Under the pieces are notes generated by a model. That model saw nothing but the letters and a program-made list of their open reading frames with translations. It had not been told where the DNA came from and did not search any database. A stretch of DNA of 64,000 nucleotides from Nicotiana tabacum (taxonomy: Eukaryota; Streptophyta; Magnoliopsida; Solanales; Solanaceae), in the NCBI RefSeq assembly GCF_000715075.1, contig NC_134084.1, forward strand, positions 4,714,501 through 4,778,500. The letters run 5' to 3'. Positions 9,877 through 21,540 of this stretch are shown here, piece after piece; the stretch's first letter is position 1, and the number at the start of each line of letters is the position of its first letter. The position numbers were made by a program, and so were the translations under genes.

Positions 9877-10562
9877 GGTGACGGGTATGCGAACAAGGTT
9901 TCACATTAGTAGCTGAAAAGTTTTGTAGCCGGCATATAATTTGTACGGATAGCTTAATAGTGTGGGACCTTTTGAGGGAAATCGAGTGGACTTGGCATAA
10001 AGCAGACGATATAATACTATATTAAGAGTATATTAGTACTGTTTTAGCCTAATAACTGATATCAGAGTCTAAGTTCGACGGGACGAATATGACGACAATG
10101 GTAGAATGACGGTGCATGACGCGATTTGCTTACCCTTATGAGCTTGGAGATGCGAACACAAAAAGAAGGCAGTTGTGGGCGTCGGTTGCCATAAATACTC
10201 TAACAATGTGGACGCCACAATGAATCTCAAAAACTGACTCATGGATCATGGTGATCGGTCATATGGAACTTAACTTGAGGGGAAGATTGTTGGGTATGCA
10301 CGATGTGTGTAGCACATAGGGAATCTCGGAAATAGACATGTGGATTGTGGTAGTGGGCCACATGGAACTTAGTTTGAATGGGAGATTATGAGTATGCGAA
10401 CAAAGTCTTAGATTGGTAGCTGAATAGATTGAAAGCTTACATATAAGATGTAGTGATCTCTAAATATGGTAAGATATTTTGGGAAAAGTTATGCGGGCTT
10501 AACCCAAAGCTGATAATATCACACAATATTAAAAATAAATATTAAGTCGTTTTAGCTCAATA
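9877..10562 (+). mobile_element. TRIM-like miniature LTR element (degenerate)
   Basis: Two related blocks of about 170 bp face the same way: GGGTATGCGAACAAGG...TAGTAGCTGAAAAG (about 9884-10056) and GAGTATGCGAACAAAG...TTGGTAGCTGAATAG (about 10390-10562). Both end in a TTTTAGC-type phrase. Just after the first is TGATATCAGAGTC, close to the tRNA-Met primer site TGGTATCAGAGCC. Just before the second is a purine stretch, AATGGGAGA. The interior is about 330 bp and non-coding. This is the layout of a terminal-repeat retrotransposon in miniature. The exact LTR ends are not resolved. Confidence 0.6.
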
Positions 10563-10749
10563 TTTTTAAATCGAGGTCCAATCCAGCCTTTATGTATTCT
10601 CGACGATTCCATCAACTATATGCTTCCACTAGCATATGTATTGCATAATTGCCCACAAAATATAAAATAATAAGAAGAAACCATTTAATATTTTTTAATA
10701 TCTTTGTTAGGATTTGAACGCAATATTTTATGATCCCAATTGTTAAACG

Positions 10750-11240
10750 ATATCAGAGACGGATTCAGGATTTAAATTTTTATGGGTTTTACCTTATACT
10801 GAACTTATTTCACCATCAAAAATAATATTTCAAATTTGAATATATATATATGATGGTAAGCAACCTCAAACAACCTCCATTTCCAACTAAGAGGTTGTAA
10901 GTTCGAGTCTCCCCAAGAGCAAGGTGGGAAGTTCTTGGAGGGAAGGATGCCGAGGGTCTATTGGAAACAGCCTCTCTACCCCAGAGTAGGAGTAAGGTCT
11001 GCATACACACTATCCTCCCCAGACCTCACTAAGTGGGATTATACTGGGTTGTTGTGTGTGTATATATATTAAACTAAATTATTACCAAATTTAAAAATTG
11101 ATCATTCTTTTTTAAACGGACATGAATCCATAGATATAAAGGGTGTATATCGCCACAAAATTTTAAATTTACATGAATCCATAGCCAAAAGGCTATATCG
11201 GCCATCAAATGTAGATAGAAGTAAGAGAATAATGTGTAGA
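10750..11240. repeat. Dispersed repeat (GAGACGGATTCAGGATTTAAA) split by a SINE
   Basis: The left part reads AGAGACGGATTCAGGATTTA, ATTTTTATGGGTTTTAC. The right part carries ACATGAATCCATAG twice. These are familiar landmarks of a hAT-like Solanaceae repeat. A TS SINE (10849-11056) sits in the middle. The outer limits are approximate. Confidence 0.4.
10849..11056 (+). mobile_element. TS-type SINE
   Basis: Contains GATGGTAAGCAACCTC (with a local duplication of CAACCTC), AGAGGTTGTAAGTTCGAGTC, CAAGGTGGGAAGTTCTTGGA, CATACACACTATCCTCCCCA and GGGATTATACTGGGTTGTTG. The 5' end is slightly truncated against the (TA)n tract at 10840. It lies between the two halves of a dispersed repeat. Confidence 0.87.
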
Positions 11241-11498
11241 TCGGATGAGTGCACAAGAATGTTTAGCTATTTAGAGAAATAGGTCAGAGTAGCCCATCAG
11301 TTATCAGGATCTCTTGGATACTTTGTATGTGTGATCAGATCAACAAGTTAAAAATATGTTGCTAGACAGATATTGAACTATCAAATTTAAGAGGACATGA
11401 TCGACAAGACATTGATGTAAATAATAATCTTGAAATTTCTAACATTATTACATGTACTTTTGGATTAAAGTGCTTTCTCTCCTCCTCCATTCATCTTC

Positions 11499-12148
11499 CT
11501 GTAACAGAGTATCGTATAATATTGTATTATATTGTATTCTATCGTTTTGACGTATATAATGTCTGGTTAGATTGTATTTTTTGTCGTCATTTTATGATGT
11601 CATGCATCAATAATATGAAAAATAAACTTGCAATATTATAAATAAAAGGTAAGGAACGAGGTAATATTATCATATAAAGGTAAAGTTCAACAACAACAAC
11701 AACAACCAAGTATAATCCCACTTAGTGGGGTCTGGGGAGGATAATGTGTACGCAGACCTTACCCCTACTCTAGGGTAGAAAGGCTGTTTCCAATAGACCC
11801 TCAGCATTCTTCCCTCCAAAAACTTCCCACCTTGCTCTTGGTGAGACTCGAACTTACAACCTCTTGGTTGGAAGTGGAGGTTGCTTATCATCATAGCAAC
11901 CCCTCTTGTCTAAAAAAAGGTAGAGTAAAGGATAAAATATGATTATTTAATAATAAAAAAGGGCAAGATGAGAGAAAAAGAAATAAAAAAAAATGATGCG
12001 ACCACACCACATCGGTCGTTCCATAAAGTGTTACGTAATGACAGATTTAAACTATACGATACAATAAAATTTAAGTAACAATCAAACCAAATATTGTATT
12101 TAATATAACAATACGATACAATACAACATGTAACAACCATCCAAACAA
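11499..12148. repeat. MITE-like repeat (TATTGTATTATATTGTATT) split by a SINE
   Basis: The left part (11499-11600) contains CTGTAACAGAGTATCGTATA and TTGTATTATATTGTATTC. The right part (12040-12148) contains the inverse, ACTATACGATACAATA, TACGATACAATACAACATGT and AACAACCATCC. These halves look like the arms of one inverted-repeat element interrupted by the SINE at 11687-11914. Ends are approximate. Confidence 0.45.
11687..11914 (-). mobile_element. TS-type SINE with 10-bp target duplication
   Basis: The + strand starts with (CAA)n then GTATAATCCCACTTAGTGGG, and ends GGAAGTGGAGGTTGCTTATC followed by AGCAACCCCTCTTG. It is a full-length TS SINE on the - strand. The flanks AAAGGTAAAG and AAAGGTAGAG look like an imperfect target duplication. 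It lies inside a MITE-like repeat. Confidence 0.87.
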
Positions 12149-12337
12149 GTTGTAAAGGGCAATGCAGTAGACAAAGTACCCTGTTTTTTATATAGAGTTT
12201 AGGAAAGAATCGTACCCCAATGGATGTAGTATAGGCAGTCTTTCTTAATGCAAGTGTCAATCGTTGAGTTTACAACTCGAACACAGTTACTCATCCATTA
12301 TTTCAAGACCCCCTTACAAAAACAAGGTTACTATAAA
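12149..12337. other. Left flank of the large Tekay insertion
   Basis: Non-coding host DNA. Its last five bases (ATAAA, 12333-12337) are the target duplication of the element that follows, repeated at 35459-35463. Confidence 0.6.
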
Positions 12338-15122
12338 TGTAACGATCCGGCCGGTCGTTTTTAGAGTAATAGCCTCAATCCCCTATAAATTGCTTTCCCC
12401 ATATCTATTTTCTACTATTGTGACTGCCGGCAGGTTTCGTTTTGGTTTTGGAGTATTTTAGGATACTTAGTCCCTAAAGGGGAGCTTAAGTCTTAGAATT
12501 TGGACTGTAGTTGGAACAGTGCAAAGAAGGCTCCAGAATGAAATTCCGTCAACTCCGTTAGCTCCGTTGGGTAATTTTGGGCTTAGAGGCGTATCCGTAT
12601 TATATTTTGGAGGTCTGTAGCTCAATTAGGTTTGAAATGACGAAAGTCGAGTTTTTGGAGTTTTGGATTGGTAGTGGAATTTTTGATATAGGGATTGGAT
12701 TCCGATTTCAAAAGTTGGAGTAGGTCCGTAATGTTGATTTTGACTTGTGTGCAAAATTTGGGGTCAATCGGATGTGGTTTAATTGGTTTCGGCATCAGTT
12801 GTCAAATTTGGAAATTTCAAGTTCTTTAAGTTTGAATCGAAGGATAATTAGTGATTTTATTATTGTTTGATATGATTTGAGGGCTCAACTAAGTTCATAT
12901 GGTGTTTTAGGATTGGTTGGTACATTTGGTTGAGGTCCTGGGGGCCTCGGGTGAGTTTCGAGGTGAGTTTTGAGCGCGTACGGGCTTTTCGACACTATAA
13001 TGTTGTTATGGGGGTCTTTGGAAGTGCGGACAACATATTTTGGGAGTGCTGAGGCAAAAACAAAGTGTGGACCTCAAGGAAATTATGCGGACCGCATAAT
13101 TTTGTGTGTAGCCACAAAGGAGTGTGCAGGCCACACAATTTTGTGTGTGGCCGCACTCAGGAACTCTCAGATTCGCGGTTCCGACTTTGGAAGCTTATAC
13201 TTTTTTACTTACAAGGAATTTTGAGATGATTGAAAAACAAAAGTTGTAGCATTTTGCGTCTAGTTTTCATAAAGTTAAAGAAGTCATCATTTTGAAATCC
13301 GTAGAGTGGCCAAATTACTAAAGCCTGGTAGTGCAGTCACCAAGAGAGTGCGACCGTACAATTTTTGTGCGATCGCAGGAGCTAGGATGTGCGGCCGCAC
13401 TTGGAATTGTGCGGAACACACATGGTGAGTTCAGAGGATGTCCTATATAACCAAAGCTTAGGTTATTATTTCATTTTTTGTACCTTGGGAGCTCAGTTTG
13501 AGATAATTTTTCGTGGGGTTTTCAAGAAATTCATCGGGGTAAGTGATTCTAACTCGGATTTGGTTAATATAAATGAATATATTACCGATTTTATAATTCA
13601 ATTAGTACTTTGAGATGGAAATTTGGGAGAAATTGTATAAACTTCATAAACACAAATTGAGGATTTGAAGGTCGAATTGTGATCAGAATTGGCTAATTTT
13701 GGTATGGTTGGACTCGTGAGTGAATATGTGTTCATATTTTGTGACTTTTACCCGATTTTGAGATATGGGCCTGGGGAGGCTTTTTTGACATTTTTCTAAT
13801 TTCTTGATTTAGCTTTGATTTCATTAGTTAGATTAGTTTCTTGTAGCTATATTTACGTTATGTAATTGATTTGGCTAGATTTAGGCCACTCGGAGTCGGA
13901 TATTTATGGGAAAGAAATTGTGACTGATTGATTTAGCTTGGTTCGAGGTAAGTGGATTGCCTAACCTTGTGTGGGGAAACTCCCCTTAGGATTTGGTACT
14001 GCTTGATATATGAGCGTCGTGTACGTGAGGTGACGAGTGCGTACACGGGCTATTTGTTGAAAAACCTCTATTTTCATTACTGTTTTCCTTTAATTGAGCT
14101 GCACTAGCATAGCTAATTATCATGTTTAGTTTAGAACAACATGTCTATGTGTCTTAATTATTTATGTGATCTCTATGCATCATGCTTAGTAAATTTCCTG
14201 CTTCTTCCTCAACTTGTACTTAGTCTAAATTATTGGGGTTTCATGCTGTAGTTGTATTTCTAATGTTTGAGCTACATATTTCCTTTGGGACTATGGATTG
14301 GTATTCCGGAAGATCCCCATGTACTGCATATTTTCTTTGGCACTACAGAACGGTATTCCGGGAGATTCTCCTATACTGCATATTTACTTTGGGACTACGG
14401 AACGGTATTCCGGGAGATCCCCCTGCACTGTATATTTACTTTGGAACTATGGAACGGTATTTTGGGAGATCCTCCTGTACTGTATTTACGTTTGGGACTA
14501 CGGGACGGTATCCTGGAAGATCCCCTGTTGTTATTTGCTGTGTACCGAGCTTTTGACTTCTACGCTTTCATTCTTGTTTAATTTCAGTCTTTATTTTATA
14601 GTGATATTTCATTTCTGCCTTATTTTGTTATATATTTTCCAGTAGGGCCCTGACCTGATCTCATCACTAATTGACTGAGGTTAGGCTTGGTACTTACTGG
14701 GTATCGTTGTGGTGTACTCATGCCCTTTCCTGCACATATGTTTTCGTGGGCATATCCAGGTATTATCTATCAGCCTCGAGTCTAGTTGTGTGGTTGCTGC
14801 TTCAGGAGACTTCAAGGTACATCTGCCCGCGTTCGTAGACCTCAGAGTCCCCCTCTATCCCCCATGTTCATTTTTTCCTTCTTTTTGTAGAAATGATGTA
14901 TAGAATAATTAAGACTCCTTAGTAGCTTATGACTTATGATATTCCGGGTTTTGGGAAAGTGATTATTGTATATGCCGAGCAGCATCTTTTCTGCTTATTA
15001 AAAATATCTTTTAGTTGTTATCTTCGTGTTTTCATTTCATTTCCGCAATATTAGGCTTACCTAGTCGTAGGGACTACGTGCCGCCACGATAGTTCGCGAA
15101 GGGAGAATTTGGGGTTGTGACA
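12338..15122 (+). repeat. 5' LTR of the outer Tekay-like element
   Basis: About 2785 bp, from TGTAACGATCCGGCCGG to GGGTTGTGACA, with TG...CA ends. A primer-binding site follows 3 bp downstream. It contains GC-rich palindromic motifs (TGCGGCCGCAC at about 13390) and a tandem array at 14268-14530. The part from about 13081 on is repeated at 33447-35458 as the truncated 3' LTR. Confidence 0.85.
14268..14530 (+). repeat. 52-bp tandem repeat in the 5' LTR
   Basis: About five units of the form GCATATTTACTTTGGGACTA followed by CGGAACGGTATTCCGGGAGA and TCCCCCTGTACT. The unit length is 52 bp and the copies differ by point changes. A matching array lies in the 3' LTR (34617-34880). It generates overlapping open frames in three phases that are not genes. 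Confidence 0.8.
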
Positions 15123-15125
15123 AGT

Positions 15126-15138
15126 TGGTATCAGAGCT
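15126..15138 (+). other. Primer-binding site, tRNA-iMet type
   Basis: TGGTATCAGAGCT begins 3 bp after the 5' LTR. It matches the complement of the 3' end of initiator tRNA-Met (TGGTATCAGAGCC) except for the last base. Reverse transcription of the element would start here. Confidence 0.85.
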
Positions 15139-15323
15139 CTAGGTTCATAGGAGTTGTGAGTCACAAGCCAGTTTATTAGCGTCTCGCGGATCGGTACGGA
15201 GACGTATGTACTAATCTTCGAGAGGCTATGGAACTGTTAGAAAAATTCCACTCCATATGATTCCTTGTCGTGCAAGATTATTGACTTCAAAATTCTAAAC
15301 TTCTGTCTTCTATTCTCTCACAG

Positions 15324-16111
15324 ATGGTGAGGACACATGCTACTAGAGATAACCAAGCACTCGTGCCCCTTGCTAGAGCCGCCAGAGGTAGGGGTCGGGG
15401 TATAGGCTGAGGACGCCCATATGGTGCAGCCAGAGCACCCGAGCGAGCTGCTACAGATGAGCCACCAGCAGCTCCAATCGGAGCACAAGCACCTCATACG
15501 CCTACTATTACTACTCCAGCTCTTCAGGAGACCCTTGCATAGTTCATGAGCATATACAATGCTCTAGCTCAGGCAGGGTTGATTCCCCTTGTTGCAGCCA
15601 CATCTCAGGTCAGGGGAGGAGCACAGACTCTCGCCGCCTGCACCCCAGAGCAGCGGGTTCAGGTTGATCAGATTCCCAAGGTTATACTTGTACGGCCTGT
15701 AGCCCTAATTCAGCTCGGGGGTACGGCAGTAGCTTCAAAGGAGGAACAACGTAGGCTTGAGAGGTATAAGAAGTACGACCCTCCTACATGCAGTGTTCTA
15801 GCATCAGAGGATGCTTAGGGATTTTTGGAGGAGTGCCACTGTATCCTCCACACTATGGGCATAGCAGAGTCGAGTGGGGTTTCTTTCACTGCCTTACAGC
15901 TTCGAGAAGCAGCCTATCAGTGGTGGCGTACTTATGAGTTGGACAGTCCGGCTGAGGCAACTTCCCTTACATGGACTCAATTCTCGGACATGTTTTTGAG
16001 AGAGTATGTCCCTCAGAGCCTTAGGGATGCATGGCACATGGAGTTTGAGCAGTTGCTCCAGGGTGCTTTGACTGTTTCAGAGTATGCAGTCCAATTCAGT
16101 GGCTTGGCTAG
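15324..16111 (+). pseudogene. Tekay-like gag, N-terminal part (broken)
   Basis: The frame starts at ATG 15324, about 200 bp after the primer site, with an R/G-rich N-terminus. The gag core is recognisable from 15825 (AAYQWWRTYELDS, then SDMFLREYVPQSLRDA and EFEQLLQG), as in Ty3/gypsy capsid proteins. Stops occur early (about 15408), at about 15540 and at 15816. The reading then runs into the reverse solo LTR at 16112 and resumes after it at 19303. Capsid function is lost. Confidence 0.82.
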
Positions 16112-19100
16112 TGTCACGACCCAAAATCTAACTAGTCGTGATGGTACCTAACCCATCTCGCTAGGTAAGCCAACTTATCAAGTCCAATACAATATAACTT
16201 ACTGAGGAAAAATAAATGATCTCTTATACACCTCCCCAGGGCTGGTAGTACAAATCATGAGCTTCTAAGAATAGAGTTTACAAAGCTGATATGACAAAAA
16301 AAATACATCATCTGTTTGACAAATACATAAACAGAGTTTAAAATTCTAAGGCTACCATGAACAAGATGCAGCTACAACAGTGACGCCGGTACATTTTTCA
16401 AGTCATCTCCCGTCGAACACAACAACGTTGACATCCGAAATTTGTACGCAATGTGCAGGAAGTGTAGTATGAGTACAACCGACCCCATGTACTCAATAAG
16501 TAACAAACCTAAACTTAGGTTGAAAGTAGTGACAAGCTTGTACCAAGGTCAGAGTCCACACCAATATCCAGTAACATCTCATAATAATATAATTAAAGCA
16601 TCACAAGGAATAACTCAATAATAAAATGCTCAGCTCATTCGCAGTTCCAAAAAAAATATTTTCTTTTCAAGTATAATAGTAAAACTCAATTATTTTCACT
16701 GAAATCACCAAAATATGAGTAAGTCTGAAAACTATGATCTTTCCCATAAAACTTTCTTTCAAAATAGAAGATTTTATTTTTCAAATGACATGAGGAAAGT
16801 ACATCTCTATGCCTATATTTCAATGTGCATGCAAATGCAATGCAAAATAGTGACAAAACCATATGCATACTCTCAGAGTATCAATTCACTCAGTCCTTTC
16901 TGTCACTCAATCCTCTCAGTTGCTCAGTCCTCCCAGTCACTCAATCCTCACAGTCACGCATGCCTCACAATCACTCAATCCCCCCAAGTCACTCGGCACT
17001 CAGTAGGTACCTGCGCTCACTAGGGGTGTGCAGACTCCGGAGGGGCTCCTTCAGCTCAAGCGCTATAACAAGCCATCTCGTGGCATAGATCGATCAGGCC
17101 CTCGGCTTCACTCAATCATAAATCAGTAACAACATGCTGTGGCGTGAAGCCCGATCCCATAATCATCCTCACAATTAGGCCATCGGCCTCACTCATTCAT
17201 CAATCTCTCCAGTCTCTCGAGCTCAAAATGTCATGAAAATCAGCCCAAAAATGATGATATAATGTATCCATAATAACAACTAAGACTGAGATATTATATG
17301 AATAAATGAATATGATTGAGTATGAAATATCAATGAAATCAGTAAGATGACAACAATAAACGACCACTATGGGTCCTAACAATGTCGGCATAAAGCCTAA
17401 ACATGATATCTAGCATGATATACAGCTCAATTTACTTATCACATGGTGAAAACACATATATCAACAAAGTGGGACCACTACACAGTGTCCTGGAAACAAC
17501 AGAGTCATCATTCACAGGGTGCACGCCCACATGCCCGTCACCTAGCATGTGCGTCACCTCAGCATCAATCACACAACACATAATTCGGGGTTTCATATCC
17601 TCAACACTAAGTTTAAAAGAGTTACTTATCTCAAACCGTGAAGTTCTTTACTCCGTTATAACCTTGCCTCGTGAATCAGCCTTCGAACGCCTCAAATCTA
17701 GCCACAATTAATGTGATTCAGTCAATACAATTTATAGAAATTAATTCCATGTGAAAATATAAATTTTTCACAAAAATCCAAAATTTAACTAAAAATCACC
17801 CATGGAGCCCACATCTCGGAATCCGACGAAACTCACAAAATCCGACAACCCATTCAACCACGAGTCCAACCATACCAAAATTACTAAATTCCGATAACAA
17901 TTCGGCCTTCAAATCTTATTTTCAAATCCCTAAGTCCAAATCCCCAATTTACACCTCAAAAACATATAATCTAGTCGGATTATTCGATGATAATTCAATA
18001 TTATGGAGTAGAAATGATCATAAGTGACTTACCTCAAGATTTTCCATGATTTCTTACTCAAAAATCACCCCAAACCGTGTTTTTTCGTCCAAAAATATAC
18101 AAATGAGTTGGAAAAAACAAGACTGTTCAATAAAAATACGATTCTGGTCGCTACAAGCCAATTAGCCGTCGCTACAAGTGTCAATCCAGCCGCTAAAGGT
18201 GCACTATAAATAGCTTTACTAGCCCTTATTCAATCAATTCTAACTTTCTGTACATATGTCCAAATGATAAATGGTTTCACTTTCTGGAAACAAGAATTCA
18301 AGGGCTACAACTTTCATGTTTTGTAAATTTTGATATTCCTTATGGATTTCGAGATATAAGCTTCCAAATTAGCCTCCTCGCATCAGAAATTTCTGGAAAA
18401 ATTTCAAAACAGCTTTACCAGCCTTTATTCAAACTATCATAACGTTTTGTACAAATATCTAAATGATTAATGGTTTAGTTTTCTAGAAACTAGGATGCAA
18501 GAAATACAACTTTTATGTGTCAGAAATTTACAGATTCCTTATATATTTTGAGATATAAACTTCCAAAGTAGGCTCCATGATTGCACAGTTGTTGTCCAAA
18601 GACAACTTCTGCAGCAGAAAATTCCAGCAGCCTCTTTTGTCCGAAATCTATTCCGTTAACCTTCCGAAATCCACCCGAGGCCCTCGGTACCTTAACCAAT
18701 TATACCAACATGTCCCAAAATATAATACAAACTTAATCGAGGCTTCAAATCACGTTAAACAACACCAAAATTACGAATCGCGCATCGAATTGAATTATGA
18801 GTTTTCAAATCTTCCAACTTCTACATTCGATGCCGAAACCTATCAAATCAATTCCGATTAACCTCAAATTTTGCACAAAAGTCATAAATGACATAACAAA
18901 GCTAAGAAAATTTTTAGAACTGGATTTCGACCCTAATATCTAAAAGTCAACTCCCCGGTCAAACTTCCAAACTTAAATTTCCTATTTTCGTCATTTCAAG
19001 ATTATTTAGTTACAGACCTCATAATAAATATACGGATACACTCCTAAGTCCAAAATTACCATACGGAGCTATTAGAATCATCAAAAATCCATTCTGGGTC

Positions 19101-19302
19101 TGTTTACACATATTTCACCATTCGATCCATTAATTCAACTTAAACTTCCAAAACATGAATTGTTCTTTCAATTAAATTTTGAATCATTTGAAAGCAAACC
19201 TTGACCACTCTCGCAAGTCATAATATACAAAACGACGCTACTCAAGTCTTCAAATAGCTGAGCGGGATGGAAATGCTTAAAATGATAGGTTGGATCGTTA
19301 CA
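16112..19302 (-). mobile_element. Solo LTR of a Tekay-like element, reverse orientation, TSD GCTAG
   Basis: The + strand runs from TGTCACGACCCA to GGATCGTTACA. Read on the - strand it is TGTAACGATCC...TGGGTCGTGACA, the same terminal style as the outer LTR. The 5-bp duplication GCTAG occurs at 16107-16111 and 19303-19307, exactly splitting gag. No primer site, PPT or pol lies inside its 3191 bp, so it is a solo LTR left by LTR-LTR recombination. It shares motifs with the LTRs at 42367 and 49961 (for example CGCTCACTnnGGGTGTG). A short run of CTCAGTCC/CTCAATCC repeats lies at 16885-17000. Confidence 0.88.
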
Positions 19303-19975
19303 GCTAGGCATGCACCGGTTTTGGTTTCCACAGTTCGAGAGAGGGTTCGCTAGTTTATTGAGGGAATCATTCCCAGCATCAGGACTAGCATGGTTAGGGA
19401 GTTAGAGATGGATATCGCGTATCAGCGGGTGGTGAGTATTGCTATGAGAGTGGAGGGCATGCTTGCTGGGGATATGGACGAGAGAGAGGCCAAGAGGTCT
19501 CGAGAGTCAGGCCATTATTCTGGTGCCCGTGCCCCAACTTCAGTTCGTCATGGTAGAAGTTATGTGAGTCGCCTCGTTTATTCAGCTCTTTTAGCCGCCA
19601 GTGGTATTCCAGCTCTTCCTAGACCTTAGGAGCCTTATTATGCACCTCTAGTAGCTAGTGTTCCTCCTACATGAGGTGGTATCAGCGGTCAGTCCAGCAA
19701 ACTTGGCCCGAGCCAGACACAGCTGTCACGTCTTCCTAGAGCTTGTTTTGAGTATAGAGACACTCACCAAGTGGAGACTTAGGAGGGGTGTGCCTCCACA
19801 GACTTCTCAGCCATAGAATTCTCCAGAGGGTACTCAGGCCATGATTACGGCATCAGCTGCCACCCCACCTGCTCAGCCAGCTCGGGGTAGAGGTTGGGGA
19901 GGTAGAGGTTGCCTTAGAGAGGGAGGCCAGGCCAGATACTATGCCATTCCTGCTCATACAGAGTTTGTTGCTTCC
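19303..19975 (+). pseudogene. Tekay-like gag, C-terminal part with lost zinc knuckle
   Basis: Gag continues in register after the GCTAG duplication (VRELEMDIAYQRVVSIAMR, then DMDEREAKRSRESGHYSGA). The expected zinc knuckle C-x2-C-x4-H-x4-C is degenerate: the sequence reads ACFEYRDTHQVET followed by a stop, so the second Cys is Tyr and the last is missing. Further stops lie at about 19627, 19671 and 19780. A G/R-rich linker leads to protease. Confidence 0.75.
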
Positions 19976-20398
19976 GATTCTATCATCACATGTATTGTTC
20001 CGGTCTGTCATAGAGATGCATCAGTTCTATTCGATCTAGGCTCCACTTATTCCAATGAGTCCTCTTAGTTTGCCCCACAATTAGGCGTATCTCGGGATTC
20101 GTTGAGTTCCCCTATTTATATGTCTACGCTTGTGGGAGATTCTCTTGTTTTAGACCGTGTTTATCGGTCGTGTTTGATTACTCTTAGTGGTTTTGAGACC
20201 AGAGCCGATTTATTATTGCTCAATATGGTAGATTTTGATGTTATCTTGGGCATGGACTGGTTGTCACCCCATTATGCTATTCTTGATTATTACGCCAAGA
20301 CTATGATGCTGGCTATGTCAGGTTTCCCGCGATTAGAGTGAATGGGTACCTTAGATTACACTCCCAATAGAGTTATTTCATTTCTTAAAGCTCAGTGA
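19976..20398 (+). pseudogene. Tekay-like aspartic protease (broken)
   Basis: The active-site region reads VLFDLGSTYS (usually DPGSTYS, so the catalytic Asp is kept but Pro became Leu). A stop lies at about 20068. The second half (DVILGMDWLSPHYAILDYYAK) keeps the ILGMDWL block of gypsy proteases. The protease would have cut the gag-pol precursor. It ends at stops near 20340 and 20396, before RT. Confidence 0.8.
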
Positions 20399-21540
20399 AT
20401 GGTTGAGAAGGGGAGTGACGCATATCTAGCCTATGTGAGAGATGTCAATATTGATACCCCTATAGTTGAGTCAGTACCAGTAGTGAGGAATTTCCCTGAT
20501 GTGTTTCCAGCAGGGGCAGATTTAGGGGGGCGGAAGGGGGTTCACCCGAACCCCCTTCGTCGAAAAATTACAACGTATATATAAGGTAATCTATTTTTTA
20601 CCTCTATATATTAAGTTTTGAACCCCCTTAACACAACTCAAAAGTGTAGTTTAGTGGTCAAGGGGGTTCAAAACCTTCATAAGGTCATAGGCTCAATTCC
20701 CACTAGCTACAAAAAAAAAATTAGCTACAATTTTTTTAACCCCCTTCATGGAGATCCTGCCTCCGCCTCTGGCTTTCAGCTGATCTTCCGGGCATTCCGC
20801 CTGACAGAGATATTGATTTTGGCATTGATTTGTTGTCGGGCACTCAGCCCATCTCTATTTCTCCTTACCGTATGGCCCCTCCTGAGTTGAAGGAGTTGAA
20901 GGAATAGTTATGTGAATTGCTTGATAAGGGCTTCATTCGCCTAGTGTGTTACCTTGGGTTGCTCTTGTCTTATTTGTGAATAAAAAGGATGGTTATATGC
21001 GTATGTGCATTGATTATCGCCAGTTGAACAAAGTCACAGTGAAGAATCAGTATCCTTTGCCTCGTATTGATGACTTAGTTAATTAGTTATAGGGTGCTAG
21101 AGTGTTCTCCAAGATTGACTTATATTCAGGTTATCATCAATTGAAGATTTGGGAGCTAGATATCCCGAAGACTGCTTTCAGAACTCGGTATGGTCATTAC
21201 AAGTTCCTTGTGATGTCATTTGGGTTGACCAACGCCTTAACATCATTTATGCATTTGATGCAAGTGTATTTCAGCCCTATCTTGATTCATTCGTCATTGT
21301 GTTTACTGATGACATCCTGGTGTACTCCCGGAGTCGGGAAGATCATAAGCAGCACCCGAGGATAGTGCTTCAGACCTTGAGAGAGAAGAAGTTATGTGCA
21401 AAATTCTCAAAGTGTGAGTTCTGATTAGATTCAGTGGCATTCTTGGGTCATGTAGTGTCGAGAGAGGGGATCAAGGTGGATCCGAAGAAGGTGGAAGAAA
21501 AACAGAGTTGGCCCAGACCGTCCTCAACTACATAGATCCA
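20399..21540 (+). pseudogene. Tekay-like reverse transcriptase (interrupted and frameshifted)
   Basis: The N-terminal VVRNFPDVFPA is cut by the hAT-like element at 20511-20771 and resumes at 20780. Recognisable RT blocks are [40 protein letters not shown] and [21 protein letters not shown] frame change at about 21255 precedes the catalytic box, which reads [10 protein letters not shown] (both Asp kept, the usual Ile is Thr). Stops lie at about 20907, 20977, 21083 and 21421. It cannot be made as one protein. Confidence 0.85.
20511..20771. mobile_element. hAT-like miniature element inside pol
   Basis: The ends are CAGGGGCAGA and, in reverse complement, CAGAGGCGGAG. The flanking 8-mers GTTTCCAG (20503-20510) and GCTTTCAG (20772-20779) match at six positions, as expected of an aged hAT duplication. 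The 261-bp interior is non-coding. It includes GAACCCCCTTnn motifs in both directions and a stretch with TTTAGTGGTCAAG and GGCTCAATTCC, which resemble pol III A and B boxes. It splits the pol reading between protease and RT. Confidence 0.78.

Noticed and set aside
14233..14645. Three overlapping open frames of about 105-115 codons
   Set aside because: They come from the 52-bp LTR minisatellite. The same set recurs at 34600-34991.
15126..15138. Part of a tRNA-Met gene
   Set aside because: Only the 3' 12-13 bases match and they sit directly after an LTR, so this is a primer-binding site. The same holds for 49945-49957.
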